From positions 1-48,529 of the forward strand of contig CAYWTM010000011.1 in the NCBI GenBank assembly GCA_964460185.1: 48,529 bases of DNA, in the 5' to 3' direction. Positions 17,097 through 24,860 of this stretch are shown in pieces. The position numbers and the translations under genes were made by a program. This DNA comes from JAVJPJ01 sp040217295 (GTDB taxonomy: Bacteria > Pseudomonadota > Alphaproteobacteria > Rhodobacterales > Rhodobacteraceae). Numbering within the stretch: the stretch's first letter is position 1; each line of letters starts with the position of its first letter. The notes under the pieces were generated by a model. That model did no database searches, was not told the origin of the DNA, and saw nothing but the letters and a program-made list of their open reading frames with translations.

Positions 17097-17125
17097 TTTG
17101 CAATCCTGAATAGCCATTTTGCAAA
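17097..17125. promoter_or_regulatory. Candidate PccR operator at the pccR promoter
   Basis: TTTGCAAT (17097-17104) and TTTGCAAA (17118-17125) lie 21 bases apart, two helical turns, immediately upstream of the pccR ribosome site. TTTGCAAA is the half-site I recall for PccR in Rhodobacter. The position suits autorepression or autoactivation. Confidence 0.55.
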
Positions 17126-17147
17126 CCTCGCCGCAAGGGGGAGCCTG

Positions 17148-18365
17148 TCAGACGCCGTTTACCTGCCGCTCGCGCCGGATGGTGTAGACAATGGCACAAA
17201 CACCAAGGAGGGCCGTTGCCAGCATCATCCAGATCAGGGGATAGGCCCCGTCACCACGTTGCAAGAGCGCGCCCGCCGCCCCCGACAGGACCGCACCACC
17301 GCCCAGCATGATCGCGCCCCCCAGACCGCTGGCCGTGCCCGCCAGATGCGGGCGGACCGACAGCATACCCGAGGTGGCGTTGGGCAAAACCATGCCGTTT
17401 CCGACGCCCACGAATGACATGAAACCGAAGAATACCAGCGCCGTCTTGAAGCCCGCAAGGAACACCAGAAGCGAACAGATCAGCCCCATCGCGGACACCA
17501 CCGCGCCGTACAGGATCATCGTGTTGATCCCCAACCGGACCGAATAGCGCCCGGAGATCCAGTTTCCGAAAAAGTAGCCAAGGGCGGGAGCGCCGAAATA
17601 AAACCCCACAGCCGCAGGTGACAGTGCGAACACCTCGGACCCGACAAAGGGCGCACCGCCCAGATACGCAAAGAATGCCCCCGACGCAAAGGCCGCCGAC
17701 ATGCAGTAGCCCCAGAACCGCCTGGAGGTCAGCAGTTCGGGATATTCGGCAAACTGCGCCGCAAAGCTGGTCGATGTGGACCCGGCCGTTTCGCCAAGAT
17801 CCCTCCAGATCAACAACAAAACCGACGCCCCGAGGACCAGGAGCATCCAGAAATTCGCCTGCCAGCCAAAATATTCGTCCAGCACCCCGCCAATGGCCGG
17901 GCCGATCATGGGAACGACCGCCATGCCCATGGTGACATAGCCGATCTGGCTGGCGGCCTGATCGGCCGGATACATGTCGCGCACGACCGCGCGCCCCAGC
18001 ACAAGGCCCACGACCACCACCGCCTGCAGCATGCGGAAAAACAGGAATACCTCGATCGTCGTCGCCAACAGGCAGCCGACCGTCGCGACCATGAACACCG
18101 ACAGCCCGACAAGCAGCACCGGACGCCGCCCAAATCGGTCCGAAATCGGTCCGATGACGATCTGCACAACGGCGTTCACGGCAAGATACAGGGCGACGGA
18201 CAACTGCATCACACGGTAATCTGTCTGAAAATGCTCTGTCATCTGCGGTAGCGATGGCAAGAAGATGTTCATCGTCAACGCGCCCAGGCCCGTCAGGACG
18301 ATCAGCGTGAAAATGTGGGGCGGACTATTGCGATCCAGAAACCGCACTGTGGCGTTCGTTGTCAT
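17148..18365 (-). CDS. Bcr/CflA family MFS multidrug efflux transporter
   Basis: The 405-residue protein has 12 predicted membrane helices. It shows NIFLPSLPQM near helix 1 and the MFS loop motif GPISDRFGRRPVLLVGL between helices 2 and 3, typical of the Bcr/CflA drug-efflux group. ATG 18365 (MTTNATVRFLDR) is chosen; the frame stays open to 18485 but runs into the pccB control region. It shares a divergent promoter region with pccB, and a palindrome at 18419 lies 54 bases before its start. No link to propionate metabolism is evident apart from position. Confidence 0.9.
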   Translation of the reverse strand: MTTNATVRFLDRNSPPHIFTLIVLTGLGALTMNIFLPSLPQMTEHFQTDYRVMQLSVALYLAVNAVVQIVIGPISDRFGRRPVLLVGLSVFMVATVGCLLATTIEVFLFFRMLQAVVVVGLVLGRAVVRDMYPADQAASQIGYVTMGMAVVPMIGPAIGGVLDEYFGWQANFWMLLVLGASVLLLIWRDLGETAGSTSTSFAAQFAEYPELLTSRRFWGYCMSAAFASGAFFAYLGGAPFVGSEVFALSPAAVGFYFGAPALGYFFGNWISGRYSVRLGINTMILYGAVVSAMGLICSLLVFLAGFKTALVFFGFMSFVGVGNGMVLPNATSGMLSVRPHLAGTASGLGGAIMLGGGAVLSGAAGALLQRGDGAYPLIWMMLATALLGVCAIVYTIRRERQVNGV

Positions 18366-18418
18366 AGCAACGGATTTAGGTCGCCGCGTCTGACTTGTCC
18401 ATCGCGTTCGCGCACGCG

Positions 18419-18432
18419 ATCTTGTGCAAGAC
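18419..18432. promoter_or_regulatory. Palindrome ATCTTG-TG-CAAGAC, candidate operator
   Basis: A 14-base palindrome with one mismatched end, in the MFS/pccB divergent region. It matches the reverse complement of 12207-12220 at 13 of 14 positions, so both exporters may answer to one regulator. Confidence 0.4.
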
Positions 18433-18454
18433 CGCACCAATCGGACAGAGGGCT

Positions 18455-18510
18455 GGATTTGCGGATTTGCAAAATACGCAGCCAAGCCGCAAAAGGATTT
18501 GCAAATTTGC
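18455..18510. promoter_or_regulatory. Candidate PccR operator cluster upstream of pccB
   Basis: Two TTTGCAAA palindromes occur, at 18466-18473 and 18498-18505, 32 bases apart. Each has an extra TTTGC half-site 8 bases away (18458-18462 and 18506-18510). GGATTTGC is present three times (18455, 18463, 18495). The cluster ends 80 bases before the pccB start. Its similarity to the recalled Rhodobacter PccR motif and the nearby pccR gene support the call. Confidence 0.6.
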
Positions 18511-18590
18511 CTATTGGGACTCGCCTGTCACGCTGACGCGCCATAGGGTTCGACGAAATCGCAATGCCGTCTGACGCGGAGGGGACAGGA

Positions 18591-20123
18591 ATGAAGGACA
18601 TTCTGCAAGAGCTTGAGCAGCGCCGGGGCGAAGCCCGCCTTGGCGGTGGCCAGGCGCGCATCGACGCACAGCATTCCAAGGGCAAGCTGACCGCGCGCGA
18701 GCGCATCGACCTGCTGCTCGATGAAGGCAGCTTCGAGGAATACGACATGTTCGTCACCCATCGCAGCACCGATTTCGGGATGGAGAAATCCAAACCGCGC
18801 GGCGACGGCGTTGTCACCGGGTGGGGCACCGTGAACGGGCGCATGGTGTATGTCTTCGCGCAGGACTTCACGGTTCTGGGCGGTTCGGTGTCCGAAACCC
18901 ACGGCGCCAAGATCTGCAAGATCATGGATATGGCGATGCAGAACGGCGCGCCGGTCATCGGCATCAACGACAGCGGCGGCGCGCGCATCCAGGAAGGCGT
19001 CAGCAGCCTTGCCGCCTATGGCGAGGTGTTCCAGCGCAACATCGAAGCCTCGGGCGTGGTGCCGCAGATCAGCCTGATCATGGGCCCCTGCGCGGGTGGC
19101 GCCGTCTATTCACCCGCCATGACCGACTTCATCTTCATGGTCAAAGACAGCTCCTACATGTTCGTCACGGGGCCGGACGTGGTGAAGACCGTCACCAACG
19201 AACACGTTACCGCCGAGGAACTGGGCGGCGCGTCCACCCATACGCGCAAATCCTCGGTCGCGGACGGGGCCTTCGAAAACGATGTCGAGGCGCTCAGCGA
19301 GGTGCGCCGCCTGATCGATTTCCTGCCCCTGTCGAACCGCGAAAAGCCACCCGTGCGGCCCTTCTACGACGATCCGAACCGCGTGGAAGGCAGCCTTGAT
19401 ACGCTGATCCCCGACAATCCCAACATGCCCTACGACATGAAGGAATTGATCCTGAAGGTCGCGGATGAAGGCGACTTCTACGAGATCCAGCAGGATTTCG
19501 CAGGCAACATCATCACCGGCTTCATCCGGCTGGAAGGGCAGACCGTCGGCGTCGTGGCCAACCAGCCCATGGTCCTGGCGGGCGTCCTGGACATCGACTC
19601 GGCCCGCAAGGCCGCGCGGTTCGTCCGGTTCTGTGACGCGTTCGAAATTCCGATCCTGACACTGGTCGATGTGCCCGGCTTCCTGCCCGGCACCAGCCAG
19701 GAATACAACGGTGTGATCAAGCACGGTGCGAAACTGCTGTTCGCCTATGGCGAGGCGACGGTTCCCAAGGTCACGGTCATCACCCGCAAGGCCTATGGCG
19801 GGGCCTATGTGGTGATGTCGTCGAAACACCTGCGCGGCGACGTGAACTATGCCTGGCCGACCTCGGAAGTGGCGGTGATGGGGGCCAAGGGCGCGACGGA
19901 GATCATCCATCGTGCCGATCTGGGCGACCCCGAAAAGATCGCGCGGCACACGGCCGATTACGAGGATCGCTTTGCCAATCCCTTTGTCGCCGCCGAACGT
20001 GGCTTCATCGACGAGGTGATCCAGCCCCACAGCACCCGCCGCCGGGTCTGCCGCGCCTTTGCCGCGCTGCGCACAAAGCGCCGGCAGATGCCGTGGAAGA
20101 AACACGACAATATTCCGCTGTGA
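18591..20123 (+). CDS. pccB: Propionyl-CoA carboxylase beta subunit (carboxyltransferase)
   Basis: PccB moves the carboxyl group from carboxybiotin to propionyl-CoA, giving methylmalonyl-CoA. The 510-residue product contains both crotonase-like halves: GGSVSETHGAKICKIMDMA with INDSGGARIQEG in the N-terminal half, and LVDVPGFLPGTSQE with RKAYGGAYVVMSSKHL in the C-terminal half, the glycine-rich loops forming the two oxyanion holes. ATG 18591 follows AGGGG/CAGGA and gives the usual N-terminus MKDILQELEQRRGEA. It works with PccA (22770-24815), separated here by about 2.6 kb. Candidate PccR boxes lie upstream. Confidence 0.96.
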   Translation: MKDILQELEQRRGEARLGGGQARIDAQHSKGKLTARERIDLLLDEGSFEEYDMFVTHRSTDFGMEKSKPRGDGVVTGWGTVNGRMVYVFAQDFTVLGGSVSETHGAKICKIMDMAMQNGAPVIGINDSGGARIQEGVSSLAAYGEVFQRNIEASGVVPQISLIMGPCAGGAVYSPAMTDFIFMVKDSSYMFVTGPDVVKTVTNEHVTAEELGGASTHTRKSSVADGAFENDVEALSEVRRLIDFLPLSNREKPPVRPFYDDPNRVEGSLDTLIPDNPNMPYDMKELILKVADEGDFYEIQQDFAGNIITGFIRLEGQTVGVVANQPMVLAGVLDIDSARKAARFVRFCDAFEIPILTLVDVPGFLPGTSQEYNGVIKHGAKLLFAYGEATVPKVTVITRKAYGGAYVVMSSKHLRGDVNYAWPTSEVAVMGAKGATEIIHRADLGDPEKIARHTADYEDRFANPFVAAERGFIDEVIQPHSTRRRVCRAFAALRTKRRQMPWKKHDNIPL

Positions 20124-20130
20124 GGGTGTG

Positions 20131-20526
20131 ATGACCGATCCCGTGTTCCATATGATCGCCCATGGCCCGCGCCCCGTCGCGCCGTTTTCCCACGCGGTGG
20201 AGGCGGACGGCTGGGTCATGCTCACCGGGCAGATGCCCACCGATCCTGACGCCCCCGATGCCCCCTTGCCTGACGGCATCGCGGCCCAGACGGCCCGCGT
20301 GATGGACAACCTGGCGCTGATCCTCGAAGGGATTGGCCTCGACCTGTCCCATGTCCTGCAGATGCGCGCCTACCTGACCGAATTCGACCGCGACTACGCC
20401 GCGTTCAATGAAACCTACCAAGGCTATTTCCCCCCCGACAGGCGCCCGGCCCGCACAACCATCGGTGTAACGGCCCTGGCCGTGGGCGCACTTGTCGAAA
20501 TCGACTGTTTGGCAAAGCGCCCATGA
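20131..20526 (+). CDS. RidA family protein
   Basis: The 131-residue protein resembles the YjgF/YER057c/RidA family, whose archetype hydrolyses reactive enamine/imine intermediates. It shows VMLTGQMPTD near residues 30-39, QTARVMDNLALILEGIGL, and a C-terminal VTALAVGALVEIDCLA. RidA's active-site arginine falls in RPARTTIGV, which is present. Start ATG 20131 lies 7 bases after pccB; its end overlaps the cupin gene by four bases. It may be a RidA-subfamily member rather than RidA itself. Confidence 0.86.
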   Translation: MTDPVFHMIAHGPRPVAPFSHAVEADGWVMLTGQMPTDPDAPDAPLPDGIAAQTARVMDNLALILEGIGLDLSHVLQMRAYLTEFDRDYAAFNETYQGYFPPDRRPARTTIGVTALAVGALVEIDCLAKRP

Positions 20527-20912
20527 CCCAGAAATTCACCATTTCCCATGCCGATGACAGCCCCTTCGTGGGGGCCGGTCTGCGCGCCTTTTTCGAATAC
20601 CGCCACATGGGCATTCCCGAGGCCACGGGCGGGGCCTTTGGCGCCCATGTGATCCGCGCGGTGCCGGGCATGGAAAGCCCCGGCGAATGGCACAGCCACG
20701 AGCTTGGGTTCCAGATGGTTTACGTGACCAAAGGATGGGTGGTGTTCGAATACGAAGGCGAGGGCGAACATCTTCTGCGCGAGGGGTCATGCGTGTTGCA
20801 ACCGTCGGGCATCCGCCACCGCGAGGTGCGCCATTCCGACGACATGGAACTGATCGAGATCACCGCACCGGCCGAATTCGCAACCCATCCCGAACAGGCG
20901 CCGCAGGCATGA
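20523..20912 (+). CDS. Cupin domain protein
   Basis: A 129-residue single-cupin protein. The first cupin motif is seen as EWHSHELGFQMVYVTKGW (His residues as metal ligands) and the second as LLREGSCVLQPSGIRHREV. The function of such stand-alone cupins is not predictable. It overlaps both the RidA-family gene and the DUF6497-like gene by ATGA, so the three are almost certainly one operon, probably following pccB. Confidence 0.86.
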   Translation: MTQKFTISHADDSPFVGAGLRAFFEYRHMGIPEATGGAFGAHVIRAVPGMESPGEWHSHELGFQMVYVTKGWVVFEYEGEGEHLLREGSCVLQPSGIRHREVRHSDDMELIEITAPAEFATHPEQAPQA

Positions 20913-21322
20913 TCCGACCTGCCGCCCTTTCCACCCCGCTGGTGATCGCGGCGGCGGGCGTGGCCACGGCCGAGGCGTGGCCTGCCGAGGCGCAAACAGC
21001 ACCCTCGGGCCAGGACATCACGCTGCACGAAGTGCTGTACGAGGAACAACCCTATTCCGGCGAGATGCAGGTGGTCGTCCGGCTGATCGCGCCCGCGATC
21101 GCGCAAGCCGGCCTTGAGGGCTCCAGCCTGCGCGAAGACATGGACTGGGCTTGCCGCACCTGGGGGCTGGCGGCGGCAGGCACCTTGTCGTCCCCGCCGG
21201 ATGTCGTGGTGGTGCAGCTGATGGAAACACCGTTCGAACGCGGGCAGGCCATGCCCGGAACGCGGCAGCTTATCGAGACCTACAGGCTCGAAGGGCCGCT
21301 CTGTATTTGGGATTTTTTTTGA
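20909..21322 (+). CDS. Exported DUF6497-like protein
   Basis: The 137-residue protein has a short, weakly hydrophobic N-terminal signal region ending near AEAQ. It then shows PSGQDITLHEVLYEE and a C-terminal YRLEGPLCIWDFF ending. I recognise this pattern as the Rhodobacteraceae family DUF6497, of unknown function, though this is from memory of similar sequences. Two cysteines (in DWACRTW and PLCIW) could pair in the periplasm. It is the last gene of the ATGA-coupled RidA/cupin set. Confidence 0.65.
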   Translation: MIRPAALSTPLVIAAAGVATAEAWPAEAQTAPSGQDITLHEVLYEEQPYSGEMQVVVRLIAPAIAQAGLEGSSLREDMDWACRTWGLAAAGTLSSPPDVVVVQLMETPFERGQAMPGTRQLIETYRLEGPLCIWDFF

Positions 21323-21527
21323 TGCCTACACAAAATGTTGCGGCACGACGTTCAGACGCCTTCCGGTTTGATGTAAAGGAGTCACAGGGCCGGTGTCCTT
21401 GTGGAAAACCCTGTGGATCGAACCCCGTTCAGGCTATCCTCGCGCTTGGCTGCGCCCGCGCAGCTGTACCTCTGGCTGTGGCCGGGCCAAGGCGCCCGGT
21501 CACGGTCCGATACCCAAGCAGAGCGGG

Positions 21528-21674
21528 ATGTCCCGCAGGGTCAAGCCGCGTCTTGCGATCGGCCTTTTGGCCGGCGTCTCGGCCTACGCTGCTCCGGTGC
21601 CCGAGCAGAAAGAAATCGTCTTCATCGATCCGGCCCCCATCGTACGGGAACCGCTCCACCCCAAGTGCAAGTGA
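21528..21674 (+). CDS. Small exported peptide of 48 residues
   Basis: MSRRVKPRLAIGLLAGVSAYA looks like a Sec signal peptide: a basic start, a short hydrophobic core and an AYA cleavage site. A mature part of about 27 acidic and proline-containing residues ending PKCK follows. The frame is open further upstream, but only this start gives a signal. It lies in a region (21323-21746) with no other gene and could be a genuine small secreted protein or a chance reading. I do not recognise a family. Confidence 0.4.
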   Translation: MSRRVKPRLAIGLLAGVSAYAAPVPEQKEIVFIDPAPIVREPLHPKCK

Positions 21675-21746
21675 CAACGCCCTTCACGGACGCGCCGCAA
21701 AGCCCGCCAGGCTTTCCACCCGGACGCACCTGGTGGAGGCACGCCC

Positions 21747-22121
21747 ATGATCAAGCATCGCGGCTTTCCCTCGCGGCTTCCATCCAGCGACTACAGTTTC
21801 ACCATCCGCCGCGCCAACAAGGACGGCGCATCGAAACTGATCGCGCGCGAACGCTATGCCGACCGCCGCCCCGCCGACCGCCGCGCCGATGCAGGGTTCA
21901 TGGAGGCGCTGTGGCTGTATTTCGGCGATCAGCCGTTTGAACGCGGAAACCTCGACGCGGGACGGCTCAGCTGGTTGTTCGGGCGCGAGGTGGTGGCCGC
22001 CGAAGACCCCTTCGATCCCGAAAGCTACGAGGCCCTTCTGGTGATCCACGAGGCCCGCGCCCGCGCCTCCTTCCCCGAGGCGTTCGACGGCACCGGGATT
22101 TGGGATGGGGGATCGGCATGA
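21747..22121 (+). CDS. Conserved-looking hypothetical protein
   Basis: A 124-residue soluble protein, rich in arginine and acidic residues, with no signal or membrane segment. Distinct stretches are YSFTIRRANKDGASKLI, FMEALWLYFGDQPFERGNLDAGRLSWLFGREVVAAED and ESYEALLVIHEARARASFPEAF. Composition and codon pattern look coding, and it fills the pccB-pccA interval. I do not recognise the family. Its stop forms an ATGA overlap with a further frame starting at 22118, but that frame runs through a terminator and is not accepted. Confidence 0.68.
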   Translation: MIKHRGFPSRLPSSDYSFTIRRANKDGASKLIARERYADRRPADRRADAGFMEALWLYFGDQPFERGNLDAGRLSWLFGREVVAAEDPFDPESYEALLVIHEARARASFPEAFDGTGIWDGGSA

Positions 22122-22286
22122 TCCTGCTGAGCACGACCCAAGTTGCGCGATTTCATGCGCAAGAAGAGAGCATTGGCAGATCGAGGCTTTCGGGTCGGGC
22201 AGATCGTGGCATGGTGAACATGCCGGTCATTGTCCCCAGCATAGATTTGGCCGGCAACGACAAGACGTGTTACCCTTCCCCTTCGA

Positions 22287-22324
22287 CGCGGTCGGCCTGC
22301 CTTGAGCGCCGGCCGCGTTTTTTT
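22287..22324 (+). terminator. Rho-independent terminator
   Basis: A ten-base stem pairs CGCGGTCGGC (22287-22296) with GCCGGCCGCG (22308-22317), including one G-T wobble. The loop has 11 bases, and a run of seven T follows (22318-22324). It closes the transcript coming from the hypothetical gene ending at 22121. Confidence 0.85.
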
Positions 22325-22419
22325 GCCGATTTGGCAACGCCGAAAAACCTTACTTTCCCGAACGATGTTTCAGGCGTATACCTTGCGCCACGAGGCATAT
22401 CGACAGGAGCAGACGCACA

Positions 22420-22635
22420 ATGCGCGCCATCAGGAAAACCCCCTTTACCGCAACCCTTTTCGCGGCGGCCCTCGTGCTGTCGGGCTGTGTCACATCCGAC
22501 CTTGAACGCGCCGCGGTCGGCGCCGGGGTTGGCGGGCTCACCGCGGCTGCGGTCGGCGGCAGCGTGGCAACGGGCATCGTTGCCGGCGCAGCGATCGGCG
22601 CGGTCTGCGACGAAGTCACCAGGGTCTGCCGCTAG
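22420..22635 (+). CDS. Small glycine-zipper lipoprotein
   Basis: The 71-residue product has a lipoprotein signal with lipobox L20-S-G-C23. An alanine/glycine-rich segment follows (AVGAGVGGLTAAAVGG then GIVAGAAIGAV) that fits a glycine-zipper membrane helix, and two late cysteines are present. Such small lipoproteins are common envelope proteins of unknown role. The gene is flanked by strong terminators at 22287 and 22688, so it is a single-gene unit between pccB and pccA. Confidence 0.8.
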   Translation: MRAIRKTPFTATLFAAALVLSGCVTSDLERAAVGAGVGGLTAAAVGGSVATGIVAGAAIGAVCDEVTRVCR

Positions 22636-22687
22636 GCCGACACATCCGGGCCGCTCCGGCGGCCTGATAGCGAATGCAAGAATTCAG

Positions 22688-22721
22688 GGCCATCGGGGTG
22701 CAACACCCCCGGTGGCCTTTT
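22688..22721 (+). terminator. Rho-independent terminator
   Basis: GGCCATCGGGGTG (22688-22700) pairs with CACCCCCGGTGGCC (22704-22717), 13 pairs with one bulged C. The loop is CAA and TTTT follows. It ends the lipoprotein transcript 49 bases before pccA begins. Confidence 0.82.
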
Positions 22722-22769
22722 GACGTTTGGAAACAGGGCAAAGACCCTGCATGGAAGGGACACAGTGAC

Positions 22770-24815
22770 ATGTTCAAGAAGCTGCTGATTGCCAACCGGG
22801 GCGAAATCGCCTGTCGTGTGATCAAGACCGCGCGCAAGATGGGGATCACAACCGTCGCCGTCTATTCGGACGCCGACAAGGGCGCGCTGCATGTCGCCAT
22901 GGCGGATGAGGCTGTGCATATCGGCCCGCCACCCGCCGCCGAAAGCTACATCGTGATCGACAAGATCATGGACGCCATTCGCCAAAGCGGTGCCGAAGCC
23001 GTGCATCCCGGCTACGGCTTCTTGTCCGAGAACATGAAGTTCGCCGAGGCCCTGGCGGCCGCAGGCGTGGCTTTTGTCGGCCCGCCGGCGGGCGCCATCG
23101 ACAAGATGGGCGACAAGATCACCTCCAAGAAGATCGCGCAGGAGGCCGGCGTGTCTACCGTGCCGGGCTACATGGGCCTGATCGCGGACGCGGAAGACGC
23201 CGTGAAGATCAGCAACCAGATCGGTTATCCGGTGATGATCAAGGCCAGCGCGGGCGGCGGCGGCAAGGGGATGCGGATCGCCTGGAATGACGCCGAGGCG
23301 CGCGAGGGCTTTCAAAGCTCCAAGAACGAGGCAGCCAGCAGTTTCGGCGACGACCGGATCTTCATCGAGAAATTCGTCACGCAGCCGCGCCATATCGAGA
23401 TCCAGGTGCTGGCCGATGCGCACGGCAATGCGGTCTACCTGGGCGAACGCGAATGTTCGATCCAGCGCCGCAACCAGAAGGTCATCGAAGAAGCCCCGTC
23501 CCCGTTCCTCGATGCGGCGACACGCAAGGCGATGGGCGAACAGGCCGTGGCGCTGGCCCAGGCGGTGGATTACGCCAGCGCCGGCACGGTCGAGTTCATC
23601 GTCGACGGCGACCGCAACTTCTATTTCCTGGAAATGAACACCCGCTTGCAGGTCGAACATCCGGTCACCGAACTGATCACCGGGATCGATCTGGTCGAAC
23701 AGATGATCCGCGTGGCCAACAATGAGCCGCTGTCGATCACCCAAGATGACATCACCCTGACCGGATGGGCGATGGAAAGCAGGCTGTACGCCGAAGATCC
23801 CTATCGCAACTTCCTGCCCTCGATCGGTCGCCTGACGCGCTACCGTCCGCCGCAGGAAATCGCCGCGGGCCCGCTCAGGGACACCGGTAAATGGCAAGGT
23901 GACGCGCCCGCAGGCGACACCGCCGTGCGCAACGATACCGGTGTGTTCGAGGGCGGTGAGATCAGCATGTTCTACGACCCCATGATCGCGAAGCTGTGCA
24001 CATGGGCCCCCGACCGTGCGGGCGCGATCGAGGCGATGCGCGTCGCGCTCGACGGGTTCGAGGTGGACGGGATCGGTCACAACCTGCCTTTCCTGTCCGC
24101 CGTGATGGACCACCCGCGATTTGCCAGCGGCAACATCACCACGGCCTTCATCGCCGAAGAATACCCCGACGGGTTCGAAGGCGCGGTGCTGACCGATGAC
24201 ACGCTGCGCCGGGTCGCGGCCGCCGCGGCTGCCATGCACCGCGTGGCCGAGATCCGCCGCACCCGCGTATCGGGCCGGATGGACAATCACGAACGCAAGG
24301 TGGGAGGCGACTGGATCGTTACCGCCCAGGGGCAGGACTTCGCGCTTCATATCGATGCCGATCACGAAGGGTCCTCGGTGACATTCGCGGACGGGACAGT
24401 GATGCGCGTGACCTCGTCTTGGACGCCGGGTCAGACCCTCGCGCAGCTTGACGTGGATGGCGTCGCCCTCGTGCTCAAGGTCGGCAAGATCCCCGGCGGC
24501 TTTCGCATCCGAACCCGTGGCGCGGACCTCAAGGTGCACGTCCGCACCCCGCGTCAGGCCGAACTTGCCCGCCTGATGCCCGAGAAGGTGCCGCCAGACA
24601 CCTCCATGCTGCTGCTGTGCCCGATGCCGGGCCTGATCGTGAAGATCGACGTGGCCGAGGGCGACGAGGTGCAGGAAGGTCAGGCGCTGTGCACCGTCGA
24701 GGCGATGAAGATGGAAAACATCCTGCGCGCCGAACGCAAAGGCACGGTCGCCAAGATCAACGCGGCCCCCGGCGACAGCCTGGCGGTTGATGAAGTCATC
24801 ATGGAGTTCGAGTGA
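22770..24815 (+). CDS. pccA: Propionyl-CoA carboxylase alpha subunit (biotin carboxylase and carrier)
   Basis: PccA carboxylates its own biotin with ATP and bicarbonate and hands the group to PccB. The 681-residue product has a biotin carboxylase domain (KLLIANRGEIACRVIKTA at the start, the ATP-grasp loop KASAGGGGKGMR, and FLEMNTRLQVEHPVTE). A bridging PCC-type domain follows, then a biotinyl domain whose EAMKMEN places the biotinylated lysine at Lys647. GAAGGGA lies about ten bases before ATG 22770. The terminator just upstream means pccA needs its own promoter or read-through. Confidence 0.96.
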   Translation: MFKKLLIANRGEIACRVIKTARKMGITTVAVYSDADKGALHVAMADEAVHIGPPPAAESYIVIDKIMDAIRQSGAEAVHPGYGFLSENMKFAEALAAAGVAFVGPPAGAIDKMGDKITSKKIAQEAGVSTVPGYMGLIADAEDAVKISNQIGYPVMIKASAGGGGKGMRIAWNDAEAREGFQSSKNEAASSFGDDRIFIEKFVTQPRHIEIQVLADAHGNAVYLGERECSIQRRNQKVIEEAPSPFLDAATRKAMGEQAVALAQAVDYASAGTVEFIVDGDRNFYFLEMNTRLQVEHPVTELITGIDLVEQMIRVANNEPLSITQDDITLTGWAMESRLYAEDPYRNFLPSIGRLTRYRPPQEIAAGPLRDTGKWQGDAPAGDTAVRNDTGVFEGGEISMFYDPMIAKLCTWAPDRAGAIEAMRVALDGFEVDGIGHNLPFLSAVMDHPRFASGNITTAFIAEEYPDGFEGAVLTDDTLRRVAAAAAAMHRVAEIRRTRVSGRMDNHERKVGGDWIVTAQGQDFALHIDADHEGSSVTFADGTVMRVTSSWTPGQTLAQLDVDGVALVLKVGKIPGGFRIRTRGADLKVHVRTPRQAELARLMPEKVPPDTSMLLLCPMPGLIVKIDVAEGDEVQEGQALCTVEAMKMENILRAERKGTVAKINAAPGDSLAVDEVIMEFE

Positions 24816-24860
24816 TCCGGTGACCCGCGCCGCGCGCCATATCGACCTGCCGACGGCGGA

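Noticed and set aside
22118..22723. Frame starting at the ATGA overlap with the hypothetical gene
   Set aside because: It reads through a strong terminator and through the lipoprotein gene in another frame, and the translation has no recognisable pattern.
22632..24539. 635-residue minus-strand frame opposite pccA
   Set aside because: Complementary to the biotin carboxylase gene, with composition typical of antisense readings and no ribosome site or motif.
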